From GCA-002793235 sp965267355 (GTDB lineage: Bacteria > Bacteroidota > Bacteroidia > Flavobacteriales_E > Vicingaceae): a DNA stretch of 64,000 bases. Positions within the stretch are counted from its first letter, which is position 1. Each line of letters opens with the position of its first letter. A program made the translations under genes and the position numbers. Shown here one piece after another: positions 25,730 through 33,750 of this stretch. The notes under the pieces are model-generated. The model made no database searches and was not told where the DNA came from. It was given only the letters and a program-made list of their open reading frames with translations. The stretch covers positions 806,001-870,000 of the forward strand of contig OZ253956.1 in assembly GCA_965267355.1 (NCBI GenBank). The letters are read 5' to 3'.

Positions 25730-26557
25730 TTATTTTAGGACTAACACCTTGTACAAAACGACCAACGGTAAAATTTCAAGGGTGCAAATGTACAAAAAAA
25801 TATAGAAGTAGGAAATTCTATAATTATTTCCTGCAATAAAAATTCTAACTAAACGAAATAGATATATCAAAATTAAAATTGGTGCGATTAGATACATAAA
25901 AGCATTTTCTATACCAATACCTGTATAATACAATATCATTAATACAGGTATAAGAATTATACCCAGAAGATTATTATATAAAGAAATATTAAAAATATAC
26001 TCTGATGATAATTCATTTATACTAAAAATAAAAAACACTGCTTTCGCACTTATATATTTTACAATATAGGCAACTACTATTGCTCCCATTATTATAAAAA
26101 ATAGTTGAGGAGTTGGATGTAATACAAGTTCATAAATAATTAATGATAAAGCAACAACATGCACAACCGTTAACCACAAATTAGCCCTATGAAAAAAAAC
26201 TTTTTCTTCTCTTATTACTTCTAACGATGTGCTATAATTAAATGCTGATTTTAGTAGCTGCTTAAATCGGTTTTGATTAAATGCTTTTGATAGCATCACT
26301 AAAATCAATAACAAAAACAACACAATGCTTTGCCATGTATCTATATTTTTATGTAATACAAGGGGATTAAATTGCTTTTGAGGTTTCACTTCTATTTGTT
26401 TGGTTATTTTAGGTTTTCGTGTAGGGATAGCATCGATATTTTCAACCCCAAAATTTATTAAAGTATCTTTTTTTGCTGTACTACTATCGCTTTGCAGAAA
26501 TTGTTGAGCATTAGTAAAACTAGTATCAGATTGATATTTAAGATAGCTTTTCACCAT
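25730..26557 (-). CDS. DUF4271 membrane protein
   Basis: A 275-aa protein with a soluble N-terminus (about 90 residues, Lys/Thr-rich) and then six or seven hydrophobic helices (for example WQSIVLFLLLILVML, LWLTVVHVVALSLIIYELVL, LFFIIMGAIVVAYIVKYI). It matches the Bacteroidota DUF4271 family by pattern and by its position before hemD. Function is unknown; a link to haem synthesis or envelope assembly would rest on neighbourhood alone. Confidence 0.85.
   Translation of the reverse strand: MVKSYLKYQSDTSFTNAQQFLQSDSSTAKKDTLINFGVENIDAIPTRKPKITKQIEVKPQKQFNPLVLHKNIDTWQSIVLFLLLILVMLSKAFNQNRFKQLLKSAFNYSTSLEVIREEKVFFHRANLWLTVVHVVALSLIIYELVLHPTPQLFFIIMGAIVVAYIVKYISAKAVFFIFSINELSSEYIFNISLYNNLLGIILIPVLMILYYTGIGIENAFMYLIAPILILIYLFRLVRIFIAGNNYRISYFYIFLYICTLEILPLVVLYKVLVLK
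25785..25792 (-). promoter_or_regulatory. Possible internal promoter (TACATTTG) for hemD
   Basis: TACATTTG on the minus strand, the same 8-mer as in the queA promoter, lies within the 3' end of the DUF4271 gene and 87 nt before the hemD ATG. No -33 TTG is visible, so this is weak. Confidence 0.35.
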
Positions 26558-26592
26558 AACAAAAGTAAACTATTCAGACAGTATTGAACAAT

Positions 26593-26618
26593 AAAAAAGC
26601 TCCACAATGTGGAGCTTT
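26593..26618 (-). terminator. Terminator of the ExbB/ExbD operon
   Basis: AAAGCTCCAC (26596-26605) pairs with GTGGAGCTTT (26609-26618) around a 3-nt loop; on the minus strand the stem is followed by six T. It lies 28 nt past the last exbD stop and before the DUF4271 gene. Confidence 0.85.
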
Positions 26619-26645
26619 AAAAAGTTATTTGTTTAAGTATTATTG

Positions 26646-27122
26646 TTAGTTAACAATTTTATCTGTTTTTTTAGCAGAATAGTTAATCTTTAATGCATTT
26701 GCTTGTCTAAGCTCTTGTTTTACATCAGTAACTATTCCCATTTTTGTTTCTTGATCAACTTTTAACGACCAGGTAATCAAGTTTCTTTCTGCCTCATCTC
26801 TTTCATCTCTTTCCATTTCAACAAACTGAAAGATATCTTCTTTGGTTTTAAAAGCATCATTCAACTGGATTCTTGGTGCAGTACCAAATGCTCCTTGTAA
26901 TGCTTTTATTGGTTTTCCTATATAAATATAAGAAACTAGCGACTTTCTCTCTAGTTTGCCAACTTCTGTAGCTTTTGGAGTAACATTAATTACTTTTAAA
27001 GAGGTCTCTCTCATTACCGTAGTAACCATAAAGAAGAAAAGCAGCATAAAAACGATATCAGGTAAAGCAGCAGTAGAAATTGCTGGCTGTCCTTTCTTTC
27101 CTTGTTTTCTAAACTTAGACAT
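26646..27122 (-). CDS. ExbD/TolR-family biopolymer transport protein (second copy)
   Basis: A 158-aa inner-membrane protein with a short cytoplasmic N-terminus (MSKFRKQGKKGQPAISTAAL), one transmembrane helix carrying the conserved Asp (LPDIVFMLLFFFMVTTVM) and a periplasmic domain. With ExbB it forms a proton-driven motor for TonB-type uptake or Tol-type envelope work. Its ATG overlaps the stop of the preceding exbD by one base (TAATG). The periplasmic domain is longer than in the classical ExbD but of usual Bacteroidota type. Confidence 0.93.
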   Translation of the reverse strand: MSKFRKQGKKGQPAISTAALPDIVFMLLFFFMVTTVMRETSLKVINVTPKATEVGKLERKSLVSYIYIGKPIKALQGAFGTAPRIQLNDAFKTKEDIFQFVEMERDERDEAERNLITWSLKVDQETKMGIVTDVKQELRQANALKINYSAKKTDKIVN

Positions 27123-27760
27123 TATTCTCCTCCTATTTTTTTAGGTTCGGCTTCCGATATTCTTTGTGGGAAGACTTTTTTTACAGCTTTTTGCTTTTCC
27201 TTTATTGCGTCTGATGAACCTGCTAACTGAACCAACTCATTATATGATTTGCCAAACTTGTTTAACGCAAACTCATTCCTTACTTCATTGTATGCGGCCA
27301 CCAATTCGTTTTGCACTTTAATATACATTTCGTAAGAGGTGCCATTATCATTTTGTAAGGATATAATTTGTTTTGAAACCAACATATTACCTAATACTGG
27401 AATTTCTTCCTCCTTAAACTCAGGCATATCTGGATTAGCAGCATTGGTTTTATCAGCAACATTAGGAAAGCTAGGGCTACTTTTAATAAATGCTTTAGCT
27501 TTTTCTCTCAGTTCCGTTACCTGTATATAATCTCCCTCAACTAATAACTGATCATTGGCATTCACCAATATTTCAAAGATATTTCTTTGCTTAATCTTAT
27601 CGTTTTCGTCTTGTGGAATATCTTCAGGTGGAGGCGGCAATCTTCTAATTAAACCTGTATCGGTATCCATAGTAGTGGTTACCAGAAAGAAGATTAACAG
27701 CAAGAAAGCAATATCGGCCATAGAGCCGGCATTTATTTCTGATATTTCTCTTTTTGCCAT
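27122..27760 (-). CDS. ExbD/TolR-family biopolymer transport protein (first copy)
   Basis: A 212-aa ExbD homologue: MAKREISEINAGSMADIAFL with the channel Asp, a transmembrane helix (LLLIFFLVTTTM) and a long periplasmic domain of about 170 residues, well above the ~140-aa classical ExbD. The DTDTGLIRRLPPP motif after the helix is typical of Bacteroidota ExbDs. It lies 10 nt after the four-helix membrane protein gene. Confidence 0.93.
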   Translation of the reverse strand: MAKREISEINAGSMADIAFLLLIFFLVTTTMDTDTGLIRRLPPPPEDIPQDENDKIKQRNIFEILVNANDQLLVEGDYIQVTELREKAKAFIKSSPSFPNVADKTNAANPDMPEFKEEEIPVLGNMLVSKQIISLQNDNGTSYEMYIKVQNELVAAYNEVRNEFALNKFGKSYNELVQLAGSSDAIKEKQKAVKKVFPQRISEAEPKKIGGE

Positions 27761-27770
27761 ACTGGTTTAA

Positions 27771-28178
27771 TTATTTAAACATTTTAGATACTTCAGCAAA
27801 AACAATAGTGCCTATTGCTAAAACCGCTAAAATATAAAAGGCTATTAATCCACCTTCTGATTTTTGAGATGTTGCAGCATCAGCTAATAATTTTCCATCA
27901 ATATCGAAATGTTCTTCTGAACCTCCCATTGCATATCCAATACCACATATTATTAACAAAGCAACTATTCCTATTAAGGCGTTTTTGGCTTTTTTAGGGT
28001 CTTTAACCATGTTTAGTATTGAGAATACAACTGCAGCTACTGCAGCTACCCCCATCAATAAATAACAGTAGTTAATTAATAACCCTTCGCTTACAGCTCC
28101 TGCCATAAATAAGATACTAAGCAGTGCCGAAACACCCAAAAGAGCCATAAATACTATTTTGAACATTTTGTTATCCAT
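27771..28178 (-). CDS. Small membrane protein of the ExbB/ExbD operon
   Basis: A 135-aa protein with four hydrophobic helices (FKIVFMALLGVSALLSILFM, NYCYLLMGVAAVAAVVFSIL, LIGIVALLIICGIGYAM, LIAFYILAVLAIGTIVFA) and no catalytic motif. It sits 5 nt after exbB and 10 nt before exbD, a placement commonly seen in Bacteroidota, so it is likely part of or accessory to the motor complex. No function is established. Confidence 0.8.
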   Translation of the reverse strand: MDNKMFKIVFMALLGVSALLSILFMAGAVSEGLLINYCYLLMGVAAVAAVVFSILNMVKDPKKAKNALIGIVALLIICGIGYAMGGSEEHFDIDGKLLADAATSQKSEGGLIAFYILAVLAIGTIVFAEVSKMFK

Positions 28179-28183
28179 AGTTC

Positions 28184-29035
28184 TTATTTATTTTTTAGTT
28201 CGTGCTTAACTAATAAGTCAATTAAAGAAATTGAAGCATTTTCCATATCGTTTACAATGCTATCAACTTTTGCTACAATGTAATTGTAAAAGATTTGAAG
28301 GATAATTGCTACAATCAAACCAAATACTGTAGTTAATAAGGCTACTTTAATACCAGAAGCAACTACCGCTGGAGAAATATCTCCTGCCTCAGCAATTGCA
28401 TCAAAGGCACCAATCATACCAATTACCGTACCCATAAACCCAAGCATTGGTGCTAAAGCAATGAATAAAGAAATCCATGAAATTCCTTTTTCTAATAATC
28501 CCATTTGAACACCACCGTAAGAAACAACTGATTTCTCAACCATATCAACTCCTTCATGGCTTCTATCTAAACCTTGATAGAAGATACTTGCAACAGGACC
28601 TTTTGTATCTCTACATACTTCTTTAGCAGCCTCAATTCCTCCACTATTCAAAGCATCCTCAACATTTTTAAGTAACTTGTTAGTGTTAGTCGTAGCCATG
28701 TTTAAGTAAATAATTCTTTCAATAACAATAGCTAAACCAAGAATCAAACAGATTAAAACGATACCCATAAACATTGGGCCACCTTCGATAAATTTTTGTT
28801 TGATAATTTGAGTAAAAGACTCGGCTTCAGCAGGTGCTTCAACCACTTCTTCCATTGGCTCTTCTACTGGTGCTGCTTCCTCTGCAGGTTCTTCTGCTGG
28901 CGCTTCTTCAGCTGTAGCGTTTGAATCAACCATTTCTGTTGCTTCTTCAGCTCCTTCTTCTTGTGCGTAAACCGAATTTAAAGTTCCGAAACTTAGTACA
29001 CCGGCTACTGTTAATAATGCAAATAACTTTTTCAT
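28184..29035 (-). CDS. exbB: ExbB/TolQ/MotA-family proton channel with acidic periplasmic extension
   Basis: A 283-aa ExbB-type protein. A signal-like helix (MKKLFALLTVAGVLSFGTLN) is followed by about 50 residues of Ala/Glu/Pro repeat (EEAPAEEPAEEAAPVEEPME), which the E. coli protein lacks, and then the three-helix core: GPMFMGIVLICLILGLAIVI, SWISLFIALAPMLGFMGTVI with GMIGAFDAI, and VASGIKVALLTTVFGLIVAI. The protein pairs with the two ExbD subunits encoded downstream to drive TonB-dependent uptake. Confidence 0.93.
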   Translation of the reverse strand: MKKLFALLTVAGVLSFGTLNSVYAQEEGAEEATEMVDSNATAEEAPAEEPAEEAAPVEEPMEEVVEAPAEAESFTQIIKQKFIEGGPMFMGIVLICLILGLAIVIERIIYLNMATTNTNKLLKNVEDALNSGGIEAAKEVCRDTKGPVASIFYQGLDRSHEGVDMVEKSVVSYGGVQMGLLEKGISWISLFIALAPMLGFMGTVIGMIGAFDAIAEAGDISPAVVASGIKVALLTTVFGLIVAIILQIFYNYIVAKVDSIVNDMENASISLIDLLVKHELKNK

Positions 29036-29257
29036 AGTTTAAATTGTTTGTATTCTAACTGTTTTTGTTTTTAAATTATTATTTCAATTTCTTCTATTTC
29101 AGCAAAGGTTATAAAACTTAGCATTAAGGTAACCTCTCACTAAATACTGCACCTTACCAAATAGGCAGCCAAGATACAAAAAAATTATTTCTCTACTTAA
29201 TTTTTTTTGTAAAGCTTATGTTAACGGTACTTTTTAGTAATGAAAGGCTTTAATTGA

Positions 29258-30511
29258 TTAAAGAGAAAATGCCTTTTTTACCTTAGCTACATAGTTTAAT
29301 TCTTCCCAAGGAAATAGCTTCACTTTTACTTTTTTGGTTTTTCCTGAACCATCAGTAAATTGTTTTTCCACTACTTCGCACGGTCTTCCCATATGACCAT
29401 AGGCTGCTGTTTCAGAATAAATAGGTGTTCTTAGTTTAAACCTGGTTTCAATAGCATAAGGTCGCATATCAAAAATCTTCTCTACTTTTTTAGCAATCTG
29501 TCCGTCTGTTAATTTAACTTTTGATGTGCCGTAGGTATCAATAAAAATACCCATTGGCTTAGCAACACCTATAGCATAAGCAACCTGTACTAAAACCTCA
29601 TCGGCTACACCTGCAGCCACTAAATTTTTAGCAATGTGCCTTGTTGCATAAGCAGCAGATCTATCAACTTTACTTGGATCTTTTCCTGAAAATGCTCCAC
29701 CACCATGGGCTCCTTTGCCACCATAAGTATCAACAATAATTTTACGTCCTGTTAAACCTGTATCTCCGTGCGGCCCACCTATTACAAATATTCCTGTTGG
29801 ATTTACGTGGTACTTTATTTTATCATTAAATAGTTTTTGGATATGTTTTGGTAATTTTTTCTTTACACGAGGAACTAAAATTTTAATCACATCTTCTTTA
29901 ATCTGCTTTAACATTCTAGCTTCTGTATCAAAGTCATCATGTTGTGTAGAAACAACAATAGCATCTATCCTAATAGGAGTGTTATCATCATCGTACTCAA
30001 TAGTTACTTGAGATTTAGAGTCAGGACGAAGGTACTTCATTTTCTTTCCTTCTCTTCTGATAGCTGCAAGTTCTTTCAATAACAAATGAGAAATTTCTAA
30101 TGCCAAAGGCATATAGCTTTCTGTTTCGTTGGTTGCATAACCAAACATCATTCCTTGATCTCCAGCACCTTGTTCTTCTTTCTTTTTACGCTCTACCCCT
30201 TGGTTAATGTCTGGCGATTGTTCGTGAATAGCAGATAAAACACCACATGAATTTCCATCAAACATGTATTCTCCTTTGGTGTAACCTATTTTATTAATCA
30301 CTTCACGAGCAATTTTCTGAACGTCTAAGTAAGTTTTAGATTTAACCTCACCTGCTAAAACCACCTGCCCAGTTGTAACTAAGGTTTCACAAGCAACTTT
30401 AGATTCTTTATCAAAAGCTAAAAAATTATCAATTAGTGCATCAGAAATTTGGTCAGCCACTTTATCTGGGTGCCCTTCTGATACTGACTCAGATGTAAAT
30501 AAATACGACAT
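29258..30511 (-). CDS. metK: S-adenosylmethionine synthetase
   Basis: A 417-aa MetK making SAM from methionine and ATP. Signature regions: TSESVSEGHPDKVADQISDA at the start, the ATP-binding GAGDQGMMFGYA, GGPHGDTGLTGRKIIVDTYG and GGGAFSGKDPSKVDRSAAY. Length is slightly above the usual ~390, as often in Bacteroidota. The ~90-nt leader contains a candidate SAM-II/SAM-V-like aptamer, which would give feedback control by the product. Confidence 0.98.
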   Translation of the reverse strand: MSYLFTSESVSEGHPDKVADQISDALIDNFLAFDKESKVACETLVTTGQVVLAGEVKSKTYLDVQKIAREVINKIGYTKGEYMFDGNSCGVLSAIHEQSPDINQGVERKKKEEQGAGDQGMMFGYATNETESYMPLALEISHLLLKELAAIRREGKKMKYLRPDSKSQVTIEYDDDNTPIRIDAIVVSTQHDDFDTEARMLKQIKEDVIKILVPRVKKKLPKHIQKLFNDKIKYHVNPTGIFVIGGPHGDTGLTGRKIIVDTYGGKGAHGGGAFSGKDPSKVDRSAAYATRHIAKNLVAAGVADEVLVQVAYAIGVAKPMGIFIDTYGTSKVKLTDGQIAKKVEKIFDMRPYAIETRFKLRTPIYSETAAYGHMGRPCEVVEKQFTDGSGKTKKVKVKLFPWEELNYVAKVKKAFSL

Positions 30512-30555
30512 AATTATTTAATATTTTAAAGAAATGAAGGCTGAAAACTTAGAAA

Positions 30556-30601
30556 CACTTTTTAGCATTTTTTTAAGTGGTTGCAAGCAGCCAAATCACT
30601 C
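30556..30601 (-). ncRNA. Candidate SAM-II/SAM-V-type riboswitch in the metK leader
   Basis: Read on the minus strand: GAGTG (30597-30601), ATTTGGCTGCTTGCAAC, CACTT (30575-30579), an A-rich linker, then GCTAAAAAGTG (30556-30566). The order matches the compact SAM-II H-type pseudoknot: a short P1 stem (GAGTG/CACTT, one G-U), a loop with AUUU and UUGCAA, an A-rich stretch, and a 3' GCUAAAAAG that pairs back into the loop (GC with GC; AGU with GCU). Spacing between GCAA and GCUAAAAAG is 14 nt, compared with about 16 in the SAM-II structure I remember. It ends 44 nt before metK, a SAM synthetase gene. Fit by eye only. Confidence 0.66.
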
Positions 30602-30603
30602 CA

Positions 30604-30611
30604 CAAATTTA
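30604..30611 (-). promoter_or_regulatory. Candidate -7 box (TAAATTTG) of metK
   Basis: TAAATTTG matches TAnnTTTG; its last base is 3 nt before the 5' strand of the proposed aptamer stem, so transcription would start right at the aptamer. No clear -33 TTG is visible because the upstream DNA is a long T-rich tract on the plus strand. Confidence 0.5.
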
Positions 30612-30669
30612 ATACGATTCAAAAGTCGTTTTTTTTTTGAGTTTGTACAAGTCCAAACAAAAAGAAAAT

Positions 30670-31569
30670 TTAAGTAGTCAACTTTTTAAAGATTTGCTCT
30701 AAACTCTGCGTTTCTTTTTGCATGGTTAACACCACCAATTCTTTTTTAACTGCATACTGAAATATATCATTTCTAACCGAATCATCTTTTACCTCAAATA
30801 CCCAGGTCGTTGCAGTTTTATTTTTTACTTGAATTACTCCTGCTATAGCTTGTAAATCTTTTTGAGAAACTTCTTTATCAAACTCTACCGTTAACACAAT
30901 GTTGGTTTTTTCTTGTCGTAAATGCTGAGTATCGTCATTTGCTACAATTTTACCTTTATTAATGATAATGGTTTTATCACATATTGCTTCTACTTCTTGC
31001 ATAATGTGAGTTGACAACATGATGGTTTTATCTTTACTAATGTTTTTAATTAAACCTCTAATTTCTTCTAATTGGTTAGGGTCTAAACCTGTGGTTGGTT
31101 CGTCCAACACCAATACTTTTGGATCATGAATCATAGCTTGTGCTAAACCAACCCTTTGTCGGTAACCTTTTGACAAAGCTCCAATTTTTTTGTTTTGCTC
31201 AATCTCCAATCCAACAATATCTATCATTTCTTTAACCCTTTCTTTCCTGTCTTTTATTTTATGTACTCCTGCAATAAAATCTAAATATTCTTTTACATAC
31301 ATATCCAAATAAAGTGGATTGTGCTCCGGCAAATATCCTACTTGTTTTTTTACTTCAATAGGTTGTTCAACCACATCAAAACCACAAACTTTTACATCTC
31401 CAGCTGTTTGAGGAATAAAACAAGTAATAATCTTCATCATAGTAGATTTCCCTGCCCCGTTTGGCCCTAAAAAGCCTACAATATTGCCTGGCTCAACGGT
31501 AAAAGAAACATTATCTAATGCTTTTTGCTTGCCATAGATTTTTGTTACACTTTTTACTACAATAGACAT
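30670..31569 (-). CDS. gldA: ABC transporter ATPase, GldA type
   Basis: A 299-aa ATPase with Walker A (GFLGPNGAGKST), signature (LSKGYRQRVGLAQAM), Walker B (VLVLDEPTTGLDPNQ) and the switch His (STHIMQEVEAI). Length, start and the C-terminal ~80-residue extension fit GldA, which with GldF and GldG forms an ABC transporter needed for gliding motility in some Flavobacteria. The partners are not in the window, so another ABC-2 system is possible. Confidence 0.85.
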   Translation of the reverse strand: MSIVVKSVTKIYGKQKALDNVSFTVEPGNIVGFLGPNGAGKSTMMKIITCFIPQTAGDVKVCGFDVVEQPIEVKKQVGYLPEHNPLYLDMYVKEYLDFIAGVHKIKDRKERVKEMIDIVGLEIEQNKKIGALSKGYRQRVGLAQAMIHDPKVLVLDEPTTGLDPNQLEEIRGLIKNISKDKTIMLSTHIMQEVEAICDKTIIINKGKIVANDDTQHLRQEKTNIVLTVEFDKEVSQKDLQAIAGVIQVKNKTATTWVFEVKDDSVRNDIFQYAVKKELVVLTMQKETQSLEQIFKKLTT

Positions 31570-31671
31570 ACTTTAAAAATTGAAACAGAAAAGTTGACTG
31601 TTGAAAGCTCCAACTTAACTTTCTAGCATTAACCGTACGAAATTACCAAAAATAGCTCGATGCTTTTTTAT

Positions 31672-31679
31672 TACTTTTG
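31672..31679 (+). promoter_or_regulatory. Candidate -7 box (TACTTTTG) of rsgA-dtd
   Basis: TACTTTTG matches TAnnTTTG and ends 9 nt before the ATG at 31689, predicting a leader of about 5 nt. A TTG within the box is in frame with rsgA but cannot be the start if this is the promoter. Confidence 0.5.
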
Positions 31680-31688
31680 AATCAACTT

Positions 31689-32624
31689 ATGAAAGGTACT
31701 ATTGTTAAATCTACTGGTAGCTGGTATGTTGTTCGTTTAGAAAACGGAGAACACATTGATGCCCGAATTAAGGGTAAGTTCAGGATTAAAGGAATTAAAA
31801 CCACCAACCCCATTGCTGTGGGTGATGTGGTAATCTTAAAATCCGAAGAAGATGGTACTGCCATCATTAATGAAATTGAGAACAGAAAAAACTACATTAT
31901 TCGTAAATCAATTAATCTTTCAAAGCGTTCGCACATTATTGCAGCAAACGTTGATCAAGCAATTTTGGTAGTAACCTTATCGCAACCCAAAACATATACT
32001 GCCTTTATAGATCGTTTTTTAGTTTCTGCCGAAGCCTATCATATCCCTACCATTATTGTTTTTAATAAGGTTGACGTTTATACCGATGAGGAACAAACAG
32101 AATTGGAATTTTTAAAAGAAACCTACACCAAAATTGGTTACCAATGCATCACAACTTCTGCAACTGAAAATACTAATTTGAAAGTATTAGAAGAAATTTT
32201 AAAAAATAAAACCTCAGTGGTTTCTGGGCATTCGGGCGTTGGAAAATCAACCTTATTAAATGCAATAGAGTCTACCTTAAATTTAAAGACTAGTGAAATA
32301 TCTGAAACTCACCTTCAAGGGAAACACACTACCACCTTTGCCGAAATGTTTGAGTTAAGTTTTGGTGGTTTTATTATTGACACTCCTGGCATTAAGGCTT
32401 TCGGACTAATTGATTTTGACAAAACTGAACTATCTCATTACTTTTTAGAAATGAGGTTATTATTGAGTAACTGTAATTTTAATAACTGTCAACATATTAA
32501 TGAACCAAAGTGTGCAGTGAAAGAAGCTGTAGCAAAGAATGAAATTGCCGCATTTAGGTACAACAATTATTTGAGTATTTACGAGGATGACGAAGAAGAA
32601 AGTTACCGTACAAAAGGGTATTAA
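31689..32624 (+). CDS. rsgA: Ribosome small-subunit-dependent GTPase A
   Basis: A 311-aa circularly permuted GTPase acting late in 30S maturation. Domains: OB-fold (MKGTIVKSTGSWYVVRLENG), then the G motifs in permuted order G4 (IVFNKVDVY), G5 (TTSATEN), G1 (VSGHSGVGKSTLLNAI), G2 (a TTFAEMF region) and G3 (IDTPGIKAFGL), followed by the Zn-binding C-terminus (NCNFNNCQHINEPKCAVKEA: C-x-H-x-C pattern). I chose ATG 31689 over the TTG 12 nt upstream because the TTG is inside the promoter box. The stop is followed at once by dtd. Confidence 0.96.
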   Translation: MKGTIVKSTGSWYVVRLENGEHIDARIKGKFRIKGIKTTNPIAVGDVVILKSEEDGTAIINEIENRKNYIIRKSINLSKRSHIIAANVDQAILVVTLSQPKTYTAFIDRFLVSAEAYHIPTIIVFNKVDVYTDEEQTELEFLKETYTKIGYQCITTSATENTNLKVLEEILKNKTSVVSGHSGVGKSTLLNAIESTLNLKTSEISETHLQGKHTTTFAEMFELSFGGFIIDTPGIKAFGLIDFDKTELSHYFLEMRLLLSNCNFNNCQHINEPKCAVKEAVAKNEIAAFRYNNYLSIYEDDEEESYRTKGY

Positions 32625-33077
32625 ATGAAAGTAGTAATTCAAAGAGTAAGCGAGGCATCCGTAACCATTAACAATGAAGTTAAAAGCAAAATTGGAAATG
32701 GCTTATTATTGTTGTTAGGAATAGAAGGTGCTGACACACAAGAAGATATTGAATGGCTGTGCGGTAAAATAGCTCGGTTAAGAATATTTGGTGATGAAAA
32801 GGGAGCAATGAATTTGTCTGTTACAGACGTTAATGGAGAAATAATTGTAGTAAGTCAATTTACTTTACATGCTAGTACGAAAAAAGGGAATAGACCTTCT
32901 TTCATAAAAGCTGCTAAATCCGATTTTGCTATACCAATGTATGAGCAATTTATTGCTCAGTTAGAAAAAGAAACGAGTAAAAAAGTACTTACTGGAGAAT
33001 TTGGTGCAGATATGAAAGTGGCTTTAGTGAACGATGGCCCTGTAACTATAACTATAGATTCTAAGAATAAAGAGTAA
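32625..33077 (+). CDS. dtd: D-aminoacyl-tRNA deacylase
   Basis: A 150-aa DTD that hydrolyses D-Tyr and other D-amino acids (and Gly mischarged on tRNA-Ala) from tRNA. The N-terminal MKVVIQRVSEASVTI, the catalytic SQFTLHAST and the C-terminal NDGPVTITIDS (Gly-cis-Pro motif) are all present. It starts on the base after the rsgA stop, so it is co-translated. The convergent gene begins its stop codon on the next base (TAA/TTA). Confidence 0.96.
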   Translation: MKVVIQRVSEASVTINNEVKSKIGNGLLLLLGIEGADTQEDIEWLCGKIARLRIFGDEKGAMNLSVTDVNGEIIVVSQFTLHASTKKGNRPSFIKAAKSDFAIPMYEQFIAQLEKETSKKVLTGEFGADMKVALVNDGPVTITIDSKNKE

Positions 33078-33635
33078 TTAATAGTTATACCCCCCAACAT
33101 TTTGTTCTAAACCAACTCCTAAACTCAGCACTATTCTGTTTACAAAATTAAAGTAGGAAATAACTAGGGTTGCGTCTAATATTGCTCTATCCTCTAACCC
33201 CAATTTTCTTAAAGGTTCAAAAAACCTTTGTTCAGTTTCAGTCGTTGGGTTTTTAGTTAATTCCCAGGCATAATCACATAGTAACTTATCCGTTTTTGAT
33301 AAGTCAACTTGATTATAATCATTTCTTAACAATTCCGTTTTAGCATCATCCTTCCAATAATGATTAACCGCCTCAGCATGGTGTTCTTGACAATATTCAC
33401 AATTATTTGCTTTAGAAACCACCACTCCTATCATTTCTCGTTGCACCCTTTTCAACGGAGACTGCCCAAACATAATAGTCATGTACAAATCCATGTGATT
33501 AACAATAGATTTCGGGTTAAGACTTTGTATTTTATGAACCTCTGCTATCTTCCCTCTGGTACGAACTAAGTCTTCGTAAATTGTTTTTAGTTCTCCTTCC
33601 GCTTCTTCGGGTTGTATTACTTCAATGTTTGGCAT
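33078..33635 (-). CDS. AhpD/carboxymuconolactone-decarboxylase-like peroxidase-related protein
   Basis: A 185-aa all-helical protein with the redox and proton-relay motif of AhpD-type enzymes: ANNCEYCQEHHAEAV (C-x-x-C with C-x2-C-x3-H). The N-terminal QPEEAEGELKTIYEDLVRTR and the LVISYFNFVNRIVLSLGV segment are those of 'peroxidase-related' CMD proteins. It probably reduces peroxides using an unidentified thiol partner. It is monocistronic and ends back to back with dtd. Confidence 0.88.
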   Translation of the reverse strand: MPNIEVIQPEEAEGELKTIYEDLVRTRGKIAEVHKIQSLNPKSIVNHMDLYMTIMFGQSPLKRVQREMIGVVVSKANNCEYCQEHHAEAVNHYWKDDAKTELLRNDYNQVDLSKTDKLLCDYAWELTKNPTTETEQRFFEPLRKLGLEDRAILDATLVISYFNFVNRIVLSLGVGLEQNVGGYNY

Positions 33636-33704
33636 ATTAAAATTTTGCTCGAAATTAATTCTAAATTATTTTATGGTTTTTTTTAAACACACTTTTATAA
33701 AAAA

Positions 33705-33728
33705 ACCCTGCTCAAAAATGAGCAGGGT
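33705..33728 (-). terminator. Terminator after the Omp28-like gene
   Basis: ACCCTGCTCA (33705-33714), loop AAAA, TGAGCAGGGT (33719-33728): a 10-bp perfect stem. On the minus strand it is followed by a run of T. It lies 22 nt after the stop codon. Confidence 0.87.
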
Positions 33729-33750
33729 ATATTCTAAAGGTTAATTATTC

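Noticed and set aside
30612..30640. Hairpin plus T10 run (ACGAT...GTCGT) as a terminator
   Set aside because: The T-run follows the stem only on the plus strand, where no gene is being transcribed; on the minus strand (gldA to metK) it has no U-tract.
31677..31688. TTG start of rsgA at 31677
   Set aside because: The TTG is the end of the TACTTTTG promoter box; ATG 31689 gives a normal RsgA N-terminus.
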